From a bacterium (lineage in GTDB: Bacteria; Desulfobacterota; Binatia; DP-6): a stretch of 64,000 nt of DNA. The stretch is from the NCBI GenBank assembly GCA_026129405.1, contig JAHCID010000004.1, positions 330,761 to 394,760 on the forward strand, read 5' to 3'. The position numbers were made by a program, and so were the translations under genes. This document shows, piece by piece, positions 1-9,694 of this stretch (position 1 is its first letter; each line of letters starts with the position of its first letter). The notes beneath the pieces are model-generated. The model did no database searches, was not told the DNA's origin, and worked only from the letters and a program-made list of their open reading frames with translations.

Positions 1-2
1 CG

Positions 3-710
3 GCCGCGGTCGACGGAGTCGGCATCACGACCGAGACGCTGCGGAGCCTGCTCGCCCGCGATCGGTCGGCCGACGATCTCGTCGTGGGACGGATCCAGGA
101 GGGCATCCTGGCGCTCCTCCCGCTGCGAGCGGACCATACGCCGCCGCTCGACGACGTCGCCGGATTCCTGCGCAAGCACGGATGGCGCGCGGGGATCGGC
201 GGCCCGGCGACCGGCGCCGAAGGTCTGCGCCGATCGGCGCGCGAGGCGCAGCGCGCGCTCGAGCTGGGCTCCCTCCTGGGAACGGAGAACCCGGTCTGCC
301 GCTACGCCGACCTCCTGCTCCTCGACCTCGTCGACATCGGCTCCCCGCGTGCGACGGCGTTCATGCAGCGCGTGCTCGGCCGGCTCGCCACCGCGGAAGC
401 GGGCGACACGCATCGCACGACGCTGCGCGCCGTATGCCGGCACGGCTTCCACTTGAAGCTGGCGGCGGCCGCGCTGGGGATCCATCCCAACACCATGTCG
501 TATCGCCTGGGGCAGATACGCCAGCGCTTCGGGCTCGATCTCGAAGACCCGGAGACGCGCGTGCGGCTCCACGTGGCCCTGCAGATCCTCGAGGCCACGC
601 CTGCGCACGACGACGCGCGCGCCCGCACGCGCCGGCGGCGGATACGTCCACGGAGCGTTGTGAGCCGCCCACAGATCCGGCGCCGCGCTTTGCCCAGAGA
701 ATCGCATTGA
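3..710 (+). CDS. PucR/CdaR-type transcriptional regulator, C-terminal part (5' truncated by window edge)
   Basis: The frame is open from the first bases of the window with no stop upstream, so the gene starts outside; the first in-frame GTG (position 84) is probably internal. The C-terminal third carries a PucR-type helix-turn-helix (HTH_30): a helix ending in AAALGIHPNTMSYRLGQI followed by RQRFGLDLEDPETRVRLHVA. This family typically has an N-terminal sensory or GGDEF-like region, which would explain the preceding segment with LELGSLLGTENPVCRYADL. It is a DNA-binding regulator by family; its ligand and targets cannot be read here. A basic tail of about 40 residues after the HTH is atypical. 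The next gene starts 66 bases downstream on the same strand. Confidence 0.8.
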   Translation, partial: AAVDGVGITTETLRSLLARDRSADDLVVGRIQEGILALLPLRADHTPPLDDVAGFLRKHGWRAGIGGPATGAEGLRRSAREAQRALELGSLLGTENPVCRYADLLLLDLVDIGSPRATAFMQRVLGRLATAEAGDTHRTTLRAVCRHGFHLKLAAAALGIHPNTMSYRLGQIRQRFGLDLEDPETRVRLHVALQILEATPAHDDARARTRRRRIRPRSVVSRPQIRRRALPRESH

Positions 711-776
711 GCGGCGTCGGAGGGCGTCAGTAGAGTCCCCGCGCACCTCGACACACAGCGGAAGGGGGACCCTACG

Positions 777-2972
777 ATGAAGAGCGTCACGAAACCCAGA
801 ACGCCCGCGCTCGTGCTGGCCACGGCGCTGCTCGCCGCCGCCGGCACGACGGCGTGGGCGAGCGAGCCACGCCTGCCGATCGTATTCGTGCACGGTGCGG
901 CGGGCTCGGCGGCCCAGTATCAGACCCAGGCGAAGCGCTTCGCCAGCAACGGCTATCCCAACCTCGTCACGGGCATCGACCGAACCTCGTCGGTGTCGGC
1001 GACCCTGAACCCCATGCTCGACGCCTTCTTCGACGGCGTCATGGCCGAGACCGGCGACACGCAGATCTACGTGGTCGCGCACTCGCTCGGCACGAGCCTG
1101 ATGAACAACTATCTGAACAGCGCTCCCGCACGTGCGGCGCGGGTCGCGAAGTACGTCGCGATCGACGGTTCGGCGCCCAACTGCGGCGCGATCGCCACCA
1201 CGTGCATCAACATCACGGCCGCGTCGATGAACCAGGGACACACCGAGTCGGTGACGTCGCCGGAGTCGTTCGCGACGCAGTACGCGTTCTTCACCGGCGA
1301 GGCCCCCGCGACCGCCGAGATCCTACCCGAGCCCGATCCGCGCATCTCCGGCCGGCTGATTCTCTTCCCGGACAACGTCGGCGTGAACGGCGCCACCGTC
1401 GACCTGTGGGAGATCAGCGGAACCACCGGACATCGGATCGGCGCGACGCCGGCGGCCACCTTCTCGCTCGGCGCCGATGGCGCGTTCGGCCCCGTCGCCG
1501 TCGACGGCCGCAAGCACTACGAGTTCTCGGCCACCAGCCCCGCGTCGGCGCTGAACTCGCACTACTACCTGCAGCCGTTCATTCGCAGCGATCACCTGAT
1601 CCGCTTGCTCTCGTCACCGCCCGGCTCGACCATCCTCACGAACACGGCCGTCGGGCCGGACCATGCCGCGGCGGTGCTGCTCCGCTATCGCGAGTGGTGG
1701 GCCAACCAGGGCGCGAGCAACGACACGATGTACGTCACGACCACGAGCCCGACCTGGGACGACGATCCGGTGACGCCGACGCCGCCGTCACTGAACGTCC
1801 TGCAAGATCCGGCGAGCGCCCCGCGGACGAGCAACAAGATCGGCGCCCACATCCACGACGCGGGCTCGGACAAGGTGTCGACCCTTGCACCCATCCCGTT
1901 CTTCGTGGCGCAGGTCTTCCAGACCGGCGTGGACATCTGGATGCCCGCCACCGAGCCGCCGGACGGGACCATCTCGTTCCACGGTCAGCCGCGCGGCGAC
2001 ACCACCCGCCCGCAGGTGATCAACGTGCCCAACTGGGCCTCCGACGTGCACCGCATCGTCGTCCAGTTCAACGATCACACGCAGGACACGCCGCCTGCGG
2101 CGACGGCGACGCCCGACACCAAGGACCAGCTCAAGTGCCAGACCGAGGCCTCGAAGAACCTCGGCAAGTTCGTGACGGCGAAGACCAAGTGCGTGACGAA
2201 GTGTCTCGTCGCGGCGCGCAAGTCGGGCGGCTCGTTCGCCGACTGCCTCCCGCCGTACGGCGGGGCTACGGCGGCGTGCATCCTGGATCCGGCGAAGGGC
2301 GCCGAGGCCAAGGCGCGCGGCAAGATCGCCAAGGCGTGCGCGAAGGACTGCCCCGGCTGCTACGCGGCCGACGGGAACTGCCCCGACGGCGCGAGCCTCC
2401 TGGCCGACGCCGCCGCCGAGATCGACACCGTCGGTCCCCTCGTCTTCTGTGTCGAGGCTGGCGGCGGCCGGCCGTCCAAGCAGGAGGCCAAGTGCGAGGA
2501 CGGCGTGTCGAAGCAGCTCGTCAAGTTCGTCGGGGCGAAGAACAAGTGCTTCGCGAAGTGCGTCACGAACGCCTTCCAGGGGAAGATCGACGTGGCGGGC
2601 TGCGAGCAGGGGAACGTGACCGACTCGGCCACCAGGGCCTGCATCGCGAAGGTGGAGAGCAAGGCGACGGCGGCGATCGACAAGAGCTGCGCCGCCCCCA
2701 AGGGCGCAGTGCCCGCCTGCCACGTCTTCGCCAGCGGTGCGCGGTGGGTCGCGGCGGCGGAGTCGGGTGTCGACCGGCAGACCCCGGACCTCTTCTGCGG
2801 CGGCGCGGCGACGACGAGCTCGACGACCACCACCACGACCACGTCGACCACCACGACGTCGTCCTCGACCACCAGCACCACGCAAACGACGACGACGACG
2901 AGCACCACGACGACGACCGAGCCCGGCTCGCCGAGCGGCGCCTTCCTCGCGCCGTCCGATCCGCTCGGCTGA
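777..2972 (+). CDS. Secreted lipase-like alpha/beta hydrolase with Cys/Lys-rich modules and Thr-rich C-terminal tail
   Basis: 731 aa. An N-terminal signal peptide (basic start, hydrophobic run, AWA-type cleavage near residue 28) indicates export. Residues about 33-170 are an alpha/beta hydrolase domain: IVFVHGAAGS oxyanion-type loop and VVAHSLGTS nucleophile elbow with the catalytic Ser. The middle (about 190-440), including NSHYYLQPFIRSDHL, resembles actinobacterial secreted lipases. Two copies of a Cys/Lys-rich module follow (KFVTAKTKCVTKC and KFVGAKNKCFAKC), with conserved Cys spacing. The last ~55 residues are almost pure Thr/Ser, a probable linker or glycosylation stalk. A purine-rich ribosome site (gaagggggacc) precedes the ATG. 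The substrate is unknown; an ester or lipid is likely. Confidence 0.85.
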   Translation: MKSVTKPRTPALVLATALLAAAGTTAWASEPRLPIVFVHGAAGSAAQYQTQAKRFASNGYPNLVTGIDRTSSVSATLNPMLDAFFDGVMAETGDTQIYVVAHSLGTSLMNNYLNSAPARAARVAKYVAIDGSAPNCGAIATTCINITAASMNQGHTESVTSPESFATQYAFFTGEAPATAEILPEPDPRISGRLILFPDNVGVNGATVDLWEISGTTGHRIGATPAATFSLGADGAFGPVAVDGRKHYEFSATSPASALNSHYYLQPFIRSDHLIRLLSSPPGSTILTNTAVGPDHAAAVLLRYREWWANQGASNDTMYVTTTSPTWDDDPVTPTPPSLNVLQDPASAPRTSNKIGAHIHDAGSDKVSTLAPIPFFVAQVFQTGVDIWMPATEPPDGTISFHGQPRGDTTRPQVINVPNWASDVHRIVVQFNDHTQDTPPAATATPDTKDQLKCQTEASKNLGKFVTAKTKCVTKCLVAARKSGGSFADCLPPYGGATAACILDPAKGAEAKARGKIAKACAKDCPGCYAADGNCPDGASLLADAAAEIDTVGPLVFCVEAGGGRPSKQEAKCEDGVSKQLVKFVGAKNKCFAKCVTNAFQGKIDVAGCEQGNVTDSATRACIAKVESKATAAIDKSCAAPKGAVPACHVFASGARWVAAAESGVDRQTPDLFCGGAATTSSTTTTTTTSTTTTSSSTTSTTQTTTTTSTTTTTEPGSPSGAFLAPSDPLG

Positions 2973-2999
2973 GCACGAGCGCCGCGCTGCGCGCGGCCG

Positions 3000-3030
3000 G
3001 CGCCCCGGGGGACGGGTTCCCCCGGGGCGC
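3000..3030. terminator. Perfect 12-bp stem hairpin after the lipase-like gene
   Basis: The arms gcgccccggggg (3000-3011) and cccccggggcgc (3019-3030) are exact reverse complements around a 7-base loop, 28 bases after the lipase stop. No T-run follows. A second perfect hairpin, atacgca / tgcgtat with loop tgaa, occupies 3031-3048 immediately after. They could end transcription or shape the leader of the next gene. Confidence 0.55.
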
Positions 3031-3085
3031 ATACGCATGAATGCGTATGTGGGGCGCGGCGCCGCCTCCCGTAGGTTGGACCGGC

Positions 3086-5530
3086 ATGCGTCCTGCCATT
3101 CGTCTCGTCCTGCTCCTGCTCCTCGTCGCCGCCGGCACCGCGCGCGCGGTCACCATCGAGGAGACCGTCGACATCAGGCGCCGCTTCGGCGAGCAGACGT
3201 GCCCCACCTGCATCGGCCAGACCTGGACGTACGTCTTCCCGGGCGAACGCTTCATGTACAACGTCCAGTCCAAGTACGAATGCTTCTCGTGCGACGGCTA
3301 CGCGACCACCCTCGAGGTGGAGTTCCCCGACTCGGTGGTGCCGCGCCTCGAGGTGTATCCGGCCGAGATCGTGACCGTGGCCGGCAACCTGATCTCGATC
3401 CACCTCACGCGCAAGGCGGGGTTCGGCTTGAACCTGCCGTTCGACGTGAAGGCGGAGGGCGACCTCGCTCCGGACGCCACGTCCATCCGCCTCGACACGA
3501 CGATCACGGTCGTGCCGCCGTCGGGGCTGCCGCTGGTGAACCACGTGCAGGACTCGCTCCCGCTGCGCCGCCGGGCCGCCTTCACCGCGACGGCAGCGGC
3601 GGCGCCCTCGGAGGTCCGCGTCTCCGACCCGAACGCGGTGATCACGGTCACCGCGACGTTCCAGAACGTCGGCGAGAACGGTCTCATGCACGTCGCGCCG
3701 AGCGGCGATCCGACGCCGTCGGCCGCGGGCGTCGTCGAGAAGATCGCCGGGCCGACGCCGGCGTCGGTGGACCTCGCGCCGGGCGCCACCGGCAGCGTCG
3801 CCTACACGTACCGCCCGAAGAAGGCGGGCAAGGTGACGTTCGGGTTCGAGGGCTTCCTCGCCCAGGGGGTGAGCGGCGTCGTCGGCGCGCCGGCGGCGAC
3901 GACCGGCGAGGTCACGGTCAAGGAAGACGTGGAGGTCGACGTCACCGCGTCCCCGTCGTCCCTGACCACCGACAGCAGCCCGACCTCGACGGGCACGGTC
4001 ACCGTCAAAGTCACGGACAAGAACGGCGAGCCCGTGTCCGGCCAGAGCGTCGCGCTGGGCTTCCCGCAGTACTTCGGCATCGTCGACCTGAACCCACGTC
4101 TCCTCGTCTGCGACGCGGAGGGCGCGCTCGTCTTCCCGCCGGGCGCCGACCCGACGCTCAACGACGCGGCCTACGCCACCACGTCGGACAGCGGCGAGGC
4201 GTCGTTCCGGCTGGTCCTGGGCACGCAGCGGCGGACCGCGCAGCTGTTCGTGTTGGGCGCCGCGCTCGACGCGGAGAAGCTGAAGCTCGGCGACGACGGC
4301 CTGCTGGTCGACCTCGCGCCGAACGGCACGACGGCCAATCCGGTGTTGCACGTCGATCTGGACCAGCTCCAACGGGCCGATCTGCCCGCCGCCGAGCGGG
4401 CGGCGAACGACGCGAGCATCGTGCCGCGCGGCGCGCCCCGCGAGGTGCTGGGCGCGCTCGTGCGCTGGCTCGAGACCAAGCGTGAGGCCGGGGGCACCAT
4501 GGTGAGCAGGTTCGACTGGGTCCCGATCGCCTCGGGTGACGACCGGCACGTCGGCGTGCTGCTCTACCCGCAGGCCGATCTCGCCGCCGTCCTCGCGCAT
4601 TTCGACGGCGGCCCGGTCGTGCCGAGCGCGTACGTCCTCCAGATCGAGCAGGCAGGCCTGGGTTTCTTCGGCCACGAGGTGAAGTGGGAGCGCCCGTGGA
4701 TGTCGCTCGACACGTGGGAGAACGTGCCCCTCGACTCGAACGGCCTCGTGATCCCCGGCAGCACCGACATTCCGCGCCTGCGCGCGAAGCCGGCCGGCGA
4801 CCTCGTGACGACGAGCCCGTACGCCTTCCTCGGCTACCCGTATCCCGCCGCCGGCAGCGCGGCCGACGGCGGCTACGGCGACGCCGCCTGCGTGCCGAAG
4901 CTCGACGGCGTGAGCGTCAGCGTCCACTCGCCGGTGACGCTCCTCGTGAAGGACGTGCAGGGTCGCGCGGTCGGCCTCGGCGGCGACGGCGCATGGACGA
5001 ACGCCCTGCCCGGCGCCGTCTACACGGGCGGCGAGCCGACCCGCATCCTGCTGCCGCCGGGCAGCTACACCGCCGACATCGTCGGCACCGGCAAGGGCCC
5101 GGCGACGATCGTGCTTGCGGCGCCCGGCGTCACGCCGAGGTCGATGACGTTCCAGGCGAAGCCGGGGAAGACCGGCACGCTGGCGTTCGACGCCGCGCTC
5201 GGGAGCGCGGCAGGCAGGTTCGGCAAGAAGAAGCTCCGGGTCACCGACGGCATCCCGATCACCGTCACGGGCGTGAAGAAGCGGCTCGCGGTGCGCGCCG
5301 GCGATCCGCTCACGCTGACGGTGACGAACCTCTTCGGTCGCGCCGTCGCCGGCGCGCGCGTCCACGCCGCCGGCAAGGAGTTCGCCGCCGAGGCGCGCAC
5401 CGGCGCCGACGGCACGGCGACGATCGTGCTCGCCGTCACCAAGAAGACGAAGAAGCTCGTCCTCACCATCGACGGCGCGGACGTCGAGGCGACGACGCTG
5501 AAGGTGCGGGTGAAGCTCCGCAAGCGCTGA
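3086..5530 (+). CDS. Large secreted protein with Ig-like/bacterial invasin-like beta domains
   Basis: 814 aa from the chosen ATG, which begins a clean signal peptide (MRPAIRLVLLLLLVAAGTAR, cleavage after ARA). An upstream in-frame ATG at 3041 lies inside a hairpin and would put 15 non-signal residues in front, so I reject it. After a CPTC motif near residue 35 and an LPL-rich segment, there are beta-rich Ig-like stretches: DVTASPSSLTTDSSPTSTG, then VKVTDKNGEPVSGQSVALG, and at the C terminus SGSPLTLTV-like and GARVHAAGKEF repeats typical of Big_1-type folds. No catalytic motif was recognised. It is probably an extracellular or surface structural protein; the specific role is unknown. Confidence 0.8.
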   Translation: MRPAIRLVLLLLLVAAGTARAVTIEETVDIRRRFGEQTCPTCIGQTWTYVFPGERFMYNVQSKYECFSCDGYATTLEVEFPDSVVPRLEVYPAEIVTVAGNLISIHLTRKAGFGLNLPFDVKAEGDLAPDATSIRLDTTITVVPPSGLPLVNHVQDSLPLRRRAAFTATAAAAPSEVRVSDPNAVITVTATFQNVGENGLMHVAPSGDPTPSAAGVVEKIAGPTPASVDLAPGATGSVAYTYRPKKAGKVTFGFEGFLAQGVSGVVGAPAATTGEVTVKEDVEVDVTASPSSLTTDSSPTSTGTVTVKVTDKNGEPVSGQSVALGFPQYFGIVDLNPRLLVCDAEGALVFPPGADPTLNDAAYATTSDSGEASFRLVLGTQRRTAQLFVLGAALDAEKLKLGDDGLLVDLAPNGTTANPVLHVDLDQLQRADLPAAERAANDASIVPRGAPREVLGALVRWLETKREAGGTMVSRFDWVPIASGDDRHVGVLLYPQADLAAVLAHFDGGPVVPSAYVLQIEQAGLGFFGHEVKWERPWMSLDTWENVPLDSNGLVIPGSTDIPRLRAKPAGDLVTTSPYAFLGYPYPAAGSAADGGYGDAACVPKLDGVSVSVHSPVTLLVKDVQGRAVGLGGDGAWTNALPGAVYTGGEPTRILLPPGSYTADIVGTGKGPATIVLAAPGVTPRSMTFQAKPGKTGTLAFDAALGSAAGRFGKKKLRVTDGIPITVTGVKKRLAVRAGDPLTLTVTNLFGRAVAGARVHAAGKEFAAEARTGADGTATIVLAVTKKTKKLVLTIDGADVEATTLKVRVKLRKR

Positions 5531-5551
5531 CCCCGCGGTCGCCGGGGAGGG

Positions 5552-5576
5552 CAAGGCCCCGCAACGGGGTGGCTTG
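5552..5576 (+). terminator. Hairpin downstream of the Ig-like secreted protein
   Basis: caag-g-ccccg / cgggg-tgg-cttg pair around a caa loop, 22 bases after the stop codon at 5530. The stem is GC-rich with a small bulge and no clear T-run. It is plausible as a terminator separating the secreted-protein gene from the RNA-binding protein gene. Confidence 0.4.
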
Positions 5577-5719
5577 TAGTGGCTTTCGTGCAGGTGATAG
5601 GGCTGCCAGGTCGTCTTGTGTGTGCGCAAATCGACTTGCAAGCAGCTTCTGCGTAATCGGTCTCCGCTCAGACACTGTATCGACAATCGATTGGCCCCAG
5701 AGGGCCCGGAGGCAGAGAC

Positions 5720-6037
5720 GTGGGTAAGAAGCTGTTCGTAGGCAATTTGTCGTTCAACACCAGCAACGAGGATCTGGAGAGCCTGTTCTCGCAGGCGGGA
5801 ACGTGCGAGTCGGTCGCCGTCATCACGGACCGCGAGACCGGCCAGTCGCGCGGCTTCGCGTTCGTCGAGATGGGCAACGCCACCGAGGCGAGCAAGGCGA
5901 TTGCGCAGTTCAACGGCGCCGAGCTCCAGGGGCGGGCGCTGAACGTCAGCGAAGCGCGCGAGCGCTCGGCGGGCGGCGGCGGCGGCTTTGGCGGTCGCGG
6001 CGGTGGTGGCGGCGGCGGTCGCGGCCGCCGGTACTGA
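5720..6037 (+). CDS. RRM-domain RNA-binding protein with Gly-rich tail
   Basis: 105 aa, the usual length for bacterial Rbp-type proteins. One RNA recognition motif fills residues 1-80, with RNP2 (LFVGNL, 5-10) and RNP1 (RGFAFVEM, about 45-52). The tail (about 85-105) is a Gly/Arg-rich RGG-like run. Such proteins bind single-stranded RNA and are often cold-induced in bacteria; that regulation is inferred. The GTG start is supported by a GGAGG ribosome site at 5708-5712. A small hairpin (ggccc-caga-gggcc, 5693-5706) ends one base before that site and could limit access to it. It appears monocistronic. Confidence 0.93.
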   Translation: MGKKLFVGNLSFNTSNEDLESLFSQAGTCESVAVITDRETGQSRGFAFVEMGNATEASKAIAQFNGAELQGRALNVSEARERSAGGGGGFGGRGGGGGGGRGRRY

Positions 6038-6236
6038 TCTCCGATCACATCGCGGTGCCCCGGGATGCGTGTGCGTCCCGGAGGCGCCGGCGAGCCGACC
6101 GTACGCGCTGCGTGCGAAGCCCATGCGGCACGCCGGCTGGTCCATCGCGGTCGTGCCCGCCGCCGCAGCGCGATGCGCCCCACCACGTGCATCGATCGAG
6201 TGCCGACCACGGCACGACCGTGCCGTTGGCGCGATC

Positions 6237-6380
6237 CTGCGCATGCGTGATGCCGGCGTCGGCGCCCAGGGCCGAGAGGTTCACGAGCTGGCTCGCGCGT
6301 CCGGCGCAGAGGCGCAGGAACGTCTGGAACGCCGTCAGATCGCCGACGTCGAGGATCGTCCGGACGTCGCGCTCGACGTA
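6237..6380 (-). pseudogene. Remnant of an AAA ATPase with DUF4143 domain
   Basis: The minus strand reads 48 codons that match the conserved core of DUF4143 ATPases: YVERDVRTILDVGDL, then FLRLCAGRASQLVNLSALGA and DAGITH. Family members carry Y(L/V)ERDV...GDL...F...LA.R.GQL.N.S.LA..GIS at the start of DUF4143. There is no P-loop ATPase domain upstream and no C-terminal part downstream, so only an internal slice of a ~400-residue protein survives. The slice ends exactly where the 17-base repeat arm begins (6384-6400), suggesting decay or rearrangement at that repeat. Confidence 0.6.
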
Positions 6381-6383
6381 CGT

Positions 6384-6400
6384 CGGACTCGGGACACTAG
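6384..6400. repeat. Half copy of the palindromic element found at 26580-26618
   Basis: The 17 bases cggactcgggacactag are the exact reverse complement of 26580-26596, the left arm of a 39-base near-perfect palindrome at 26.6 kb. The partner arm is absent here. It directly abuts the DUF4143 ATPase relic. Confidence 0.75.
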
Positions 6401-6544
6401 CTCGGGTACCCGTCGCCGGGCTCGAGCTCACGGTCGTAGACGGCGGGCGCAGATCCGCGACAGAGGATGTCCAGCAGGTCCGTCGGCGGCGCGGGAAAAT
6501 GCCGCACCTCTGGCCCGGCCCCGGGGCCGGAGCCGCGCCGCCGC

Positions 6545-8164
<1,620 letters not shown>

Positions 8165-8177
8165 GGGTACCTCCGGT

Positions 8178-9038
8178 TCAGGCATCGTGCTCGTCGAGGA
8201 AGGCGATCAGGGTGTCGGCCAGCGCGTCGGGCTGCTCGAGATGCGGGTGGTGGCCGGAGTCGGCGATGACGGCGCGCGTGGCACGCAACGCGACGAGCCG
8301 CGCCTCGAGGTCGTCGGCGTCGAGGCGTACGGGGCTCTCGCTGCCCTCGACGAAGAGGACGGGCGCCGTCACGCGGGCCGCGAAGGCCAGGCCCGCCGCG
8401 CGCGAGTAGCCGACCGGCGAGCGCGTCTGGTGCATCGGGTCGAACTTCCAGGTGCGCTGCCCGCTGCGGGCGCGCGTGCCGTGCTCGGCCATGAGCCGCG
8501 TGACGTTGGGGGAGAAGCGCGGGAAGCGCTCGCGCAGCCGCGACTTCGCCTCGTCGAGCGTCATCGTGCGCGGGTCGCGCTCGGTGGCGCGCTCGAGGTC
8601 GGCGATCCAGGCGGCCCAGCGCGACGGCTGGGCGTCGGGGTCGGCGAGGTCGGGCGGGCCGACGCCGTCGATCAGCGCGAGCGCCGTCACGCGCTCGGGC
8701 TCCGTCCCGGCGTACAGCATGGCCGCCGTGGCGCCCATCGAGTGCGCGACGACCGCGGCGCGGCCGCCGAGCTGGCGGATCAGGAAGCCGAGGTCGGCCG
8801 CATAGTCGGCGAAGTGGTAGTAGCCGCCGGCGCCGATCCATTCCGAGTCGCCGTGGCCGCGCCAGTCGAGCGCGAAGGCGCGGTAGCCGGCCTGCACGAG
8901 GCGCGGCGCGACGAGGTCCCACGTATGCGCATGCTCGAGATAGCCGTGCAGGAGGAGCACCACGCGCTGTCCCTCGCCCCACTCGAGCAGATGCTGGCGG
9001 AGACGGTTGGCGGTGATGAAGCGCGACTTCGCGGTCAC
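8178..9038 (-). CDS. Alpha/beta hydrolase fold protein
   Basis: 286 aa. The GTG start at 9038 overlaps the upstream gene's TGA (GTGA), indicating translational coupling; longer in-frame extensions run through that gene and are rejected. The fold signatures are LLLHGYLEHAHTW (oxyanion HG), DWRGHGDSEW, VVAHSMGATAA (nucleophile Ser elbow) and, near the end, SGHHPHLEQP with the catalytic His. No signal peptide is seen, so it is cytoplasmic. It probably hydrolyses an ester, lactone or epoxide of a small carboxylic acid, given the acyl-CoA ligase 13 bases downstream; this is inference from context. Confidence 0.88.
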   Translation of the reverse strand: MTAKSRFITANRLRQHLLEWGEGQRVVLLLHGYLEHAHTWDLVAPRLVQAGYRAFALDWRGHGDSEWIGAGGYYHFADYAADLGFLIRQLGGRAAVVAHSMGATAAMLYAGTEPERVTALALIDGVGPPDLADPDAQPSRWAAWIADLERATERDPRTMTLDEAKSRLRERFPRFSPNVTRLMAEHGTRARSGQRTWKFDPMHQTRSPVGYSRAAGLAFAARVTAPVLFVEGSESPVRLDADDLEARLVALRATRAVIADSGHHPHLEQPDALADTLIAFLDEHDA

Positions 9039-9583
9039 CGGGACGACGACACCAGGCGGGCGCCCGCGGGCGCGTCGAGGTCGACCCCGGTGCTCTCGAG
9101 CAGGCGCGCGATCATCATGTAGTAGCCGATCGTCAGCAGCAGCTCGACGACCTCGCGGTCCGAGAAGTGGGCGCGCACCGCGGCCAGCGTCGCGTCCGAC
9201 GCGCGCACGTCGCGCACGACCTCGGTGGTGAACGCGAGCACGGCACGCTCGACGGCGTCGAACGCGGGATCGGCGAGGTCGTCGCGCTCCAGCGCGGCGA
9301 CCTGTGCGTCGTTCGCGCCCACGGCCTTCGCGATCGGCACGTGCTGGGTCCACTCGTACTCGGCGCCGGAGAGCCGGCCGACGCGCAGGATCACCAGCTC
9401 GCGCAGGATGGGCGACAGCTGCTGCTTGCCGAGGATGCTCGTGCCGAGCTGGAGCATCGGCCGGAAGCTGGTTTCGGCGTGGGCCATCATGCGGAAGACG
9501 TTCAGGTGGATCGGCAGCCGATCGAACACCTCGCGCACCGCAGGCGGCGCCGTCTCGGGATCGACATAGGGGAGGCGGGCCAT
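9035..9583 (-). CDS. Carboxymuconolactone decarboxylase family protein
   Basis: 182 aa. MARLPYVDPETAPPAVREVF is the characteristic N terminus of this CMD/AhpD-like family, followed by ELVILRVGRLSGAEYEW and QHVPIAKAVG. The CxxC redox pair of true AhpD peroxidases is missing, so a peroxidase role is unlikely; the Glu and His of the EYEWTQH segment remain. It is first in an operon with an alpha/beta hydrolase (4-base overlap) and an acyl-CoA ligase. In such clusters CMD proteins are usually assigned to aromatic or lactone ring catabolism, but the reaction here is unknown. Confidence 0.88.
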   Translation of the reverse strand: MARLPYVDPETAPPAVREVFDRLPIHLNVFRMMAHAETSFRPMLQLGTSILGKQQLSPILRELVILRVGRLSGAEYEWTQHVPIAKAVGANDAQVAALERDDLADPAFDAVERAVLAFTTEVVRDVRASDATLAAVRAHFSDREVVELLLTIGYYMMIARLLESTGVDLDAPAGARLVSSSR

Positions 9584-9694
9584 GCGCGCAGCTATCGCAC
9601 GGCCCGCCGGAGGGGCAAGCCCCTGCACGAAGGGTCTGGCGGTGGCCGCGCGACGGCGTAGAGTACGAGCCCGCCCGACACGGAGATCGACCCG

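Larger units (their letters stand above)
6038..6544. other. 507-base gene-poor stretch with a terminator-like hairpin, an ATPase relic and a half repeat
   Basis: No intact gene is visible between the RRM gene and the converging acyl-CoA ligase. Just after the RRM stop, ccggga (6060-6065) and tcccgg (6076-6081) can pair as a possible terminator without a T-run. The centre holds a DUF4143 ATPase fragment (6237-6380, minus strand) and a 17-base copy of the palindromic element arm (6384-6400). I see nothing in the remaining ~140 bases before the ligase stop. Confidence 0.6.

Noticed and set aside
3041..3085. Upstream ATG for the large secreted protein
   Set aside because: It would add 15 non-signal residues in front of a clean signal peptide and lies inside a stable hairpin.
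2360..6244. A 1294-codon open frame on the minus strand
   Set aside because: It runs antisense to the lipase-like, Ig-like and RRM genes, is mostly low-complexity Arg/Gly/Ala, and contains no recognisable domain. Long antisense frames are expected at this GC content.
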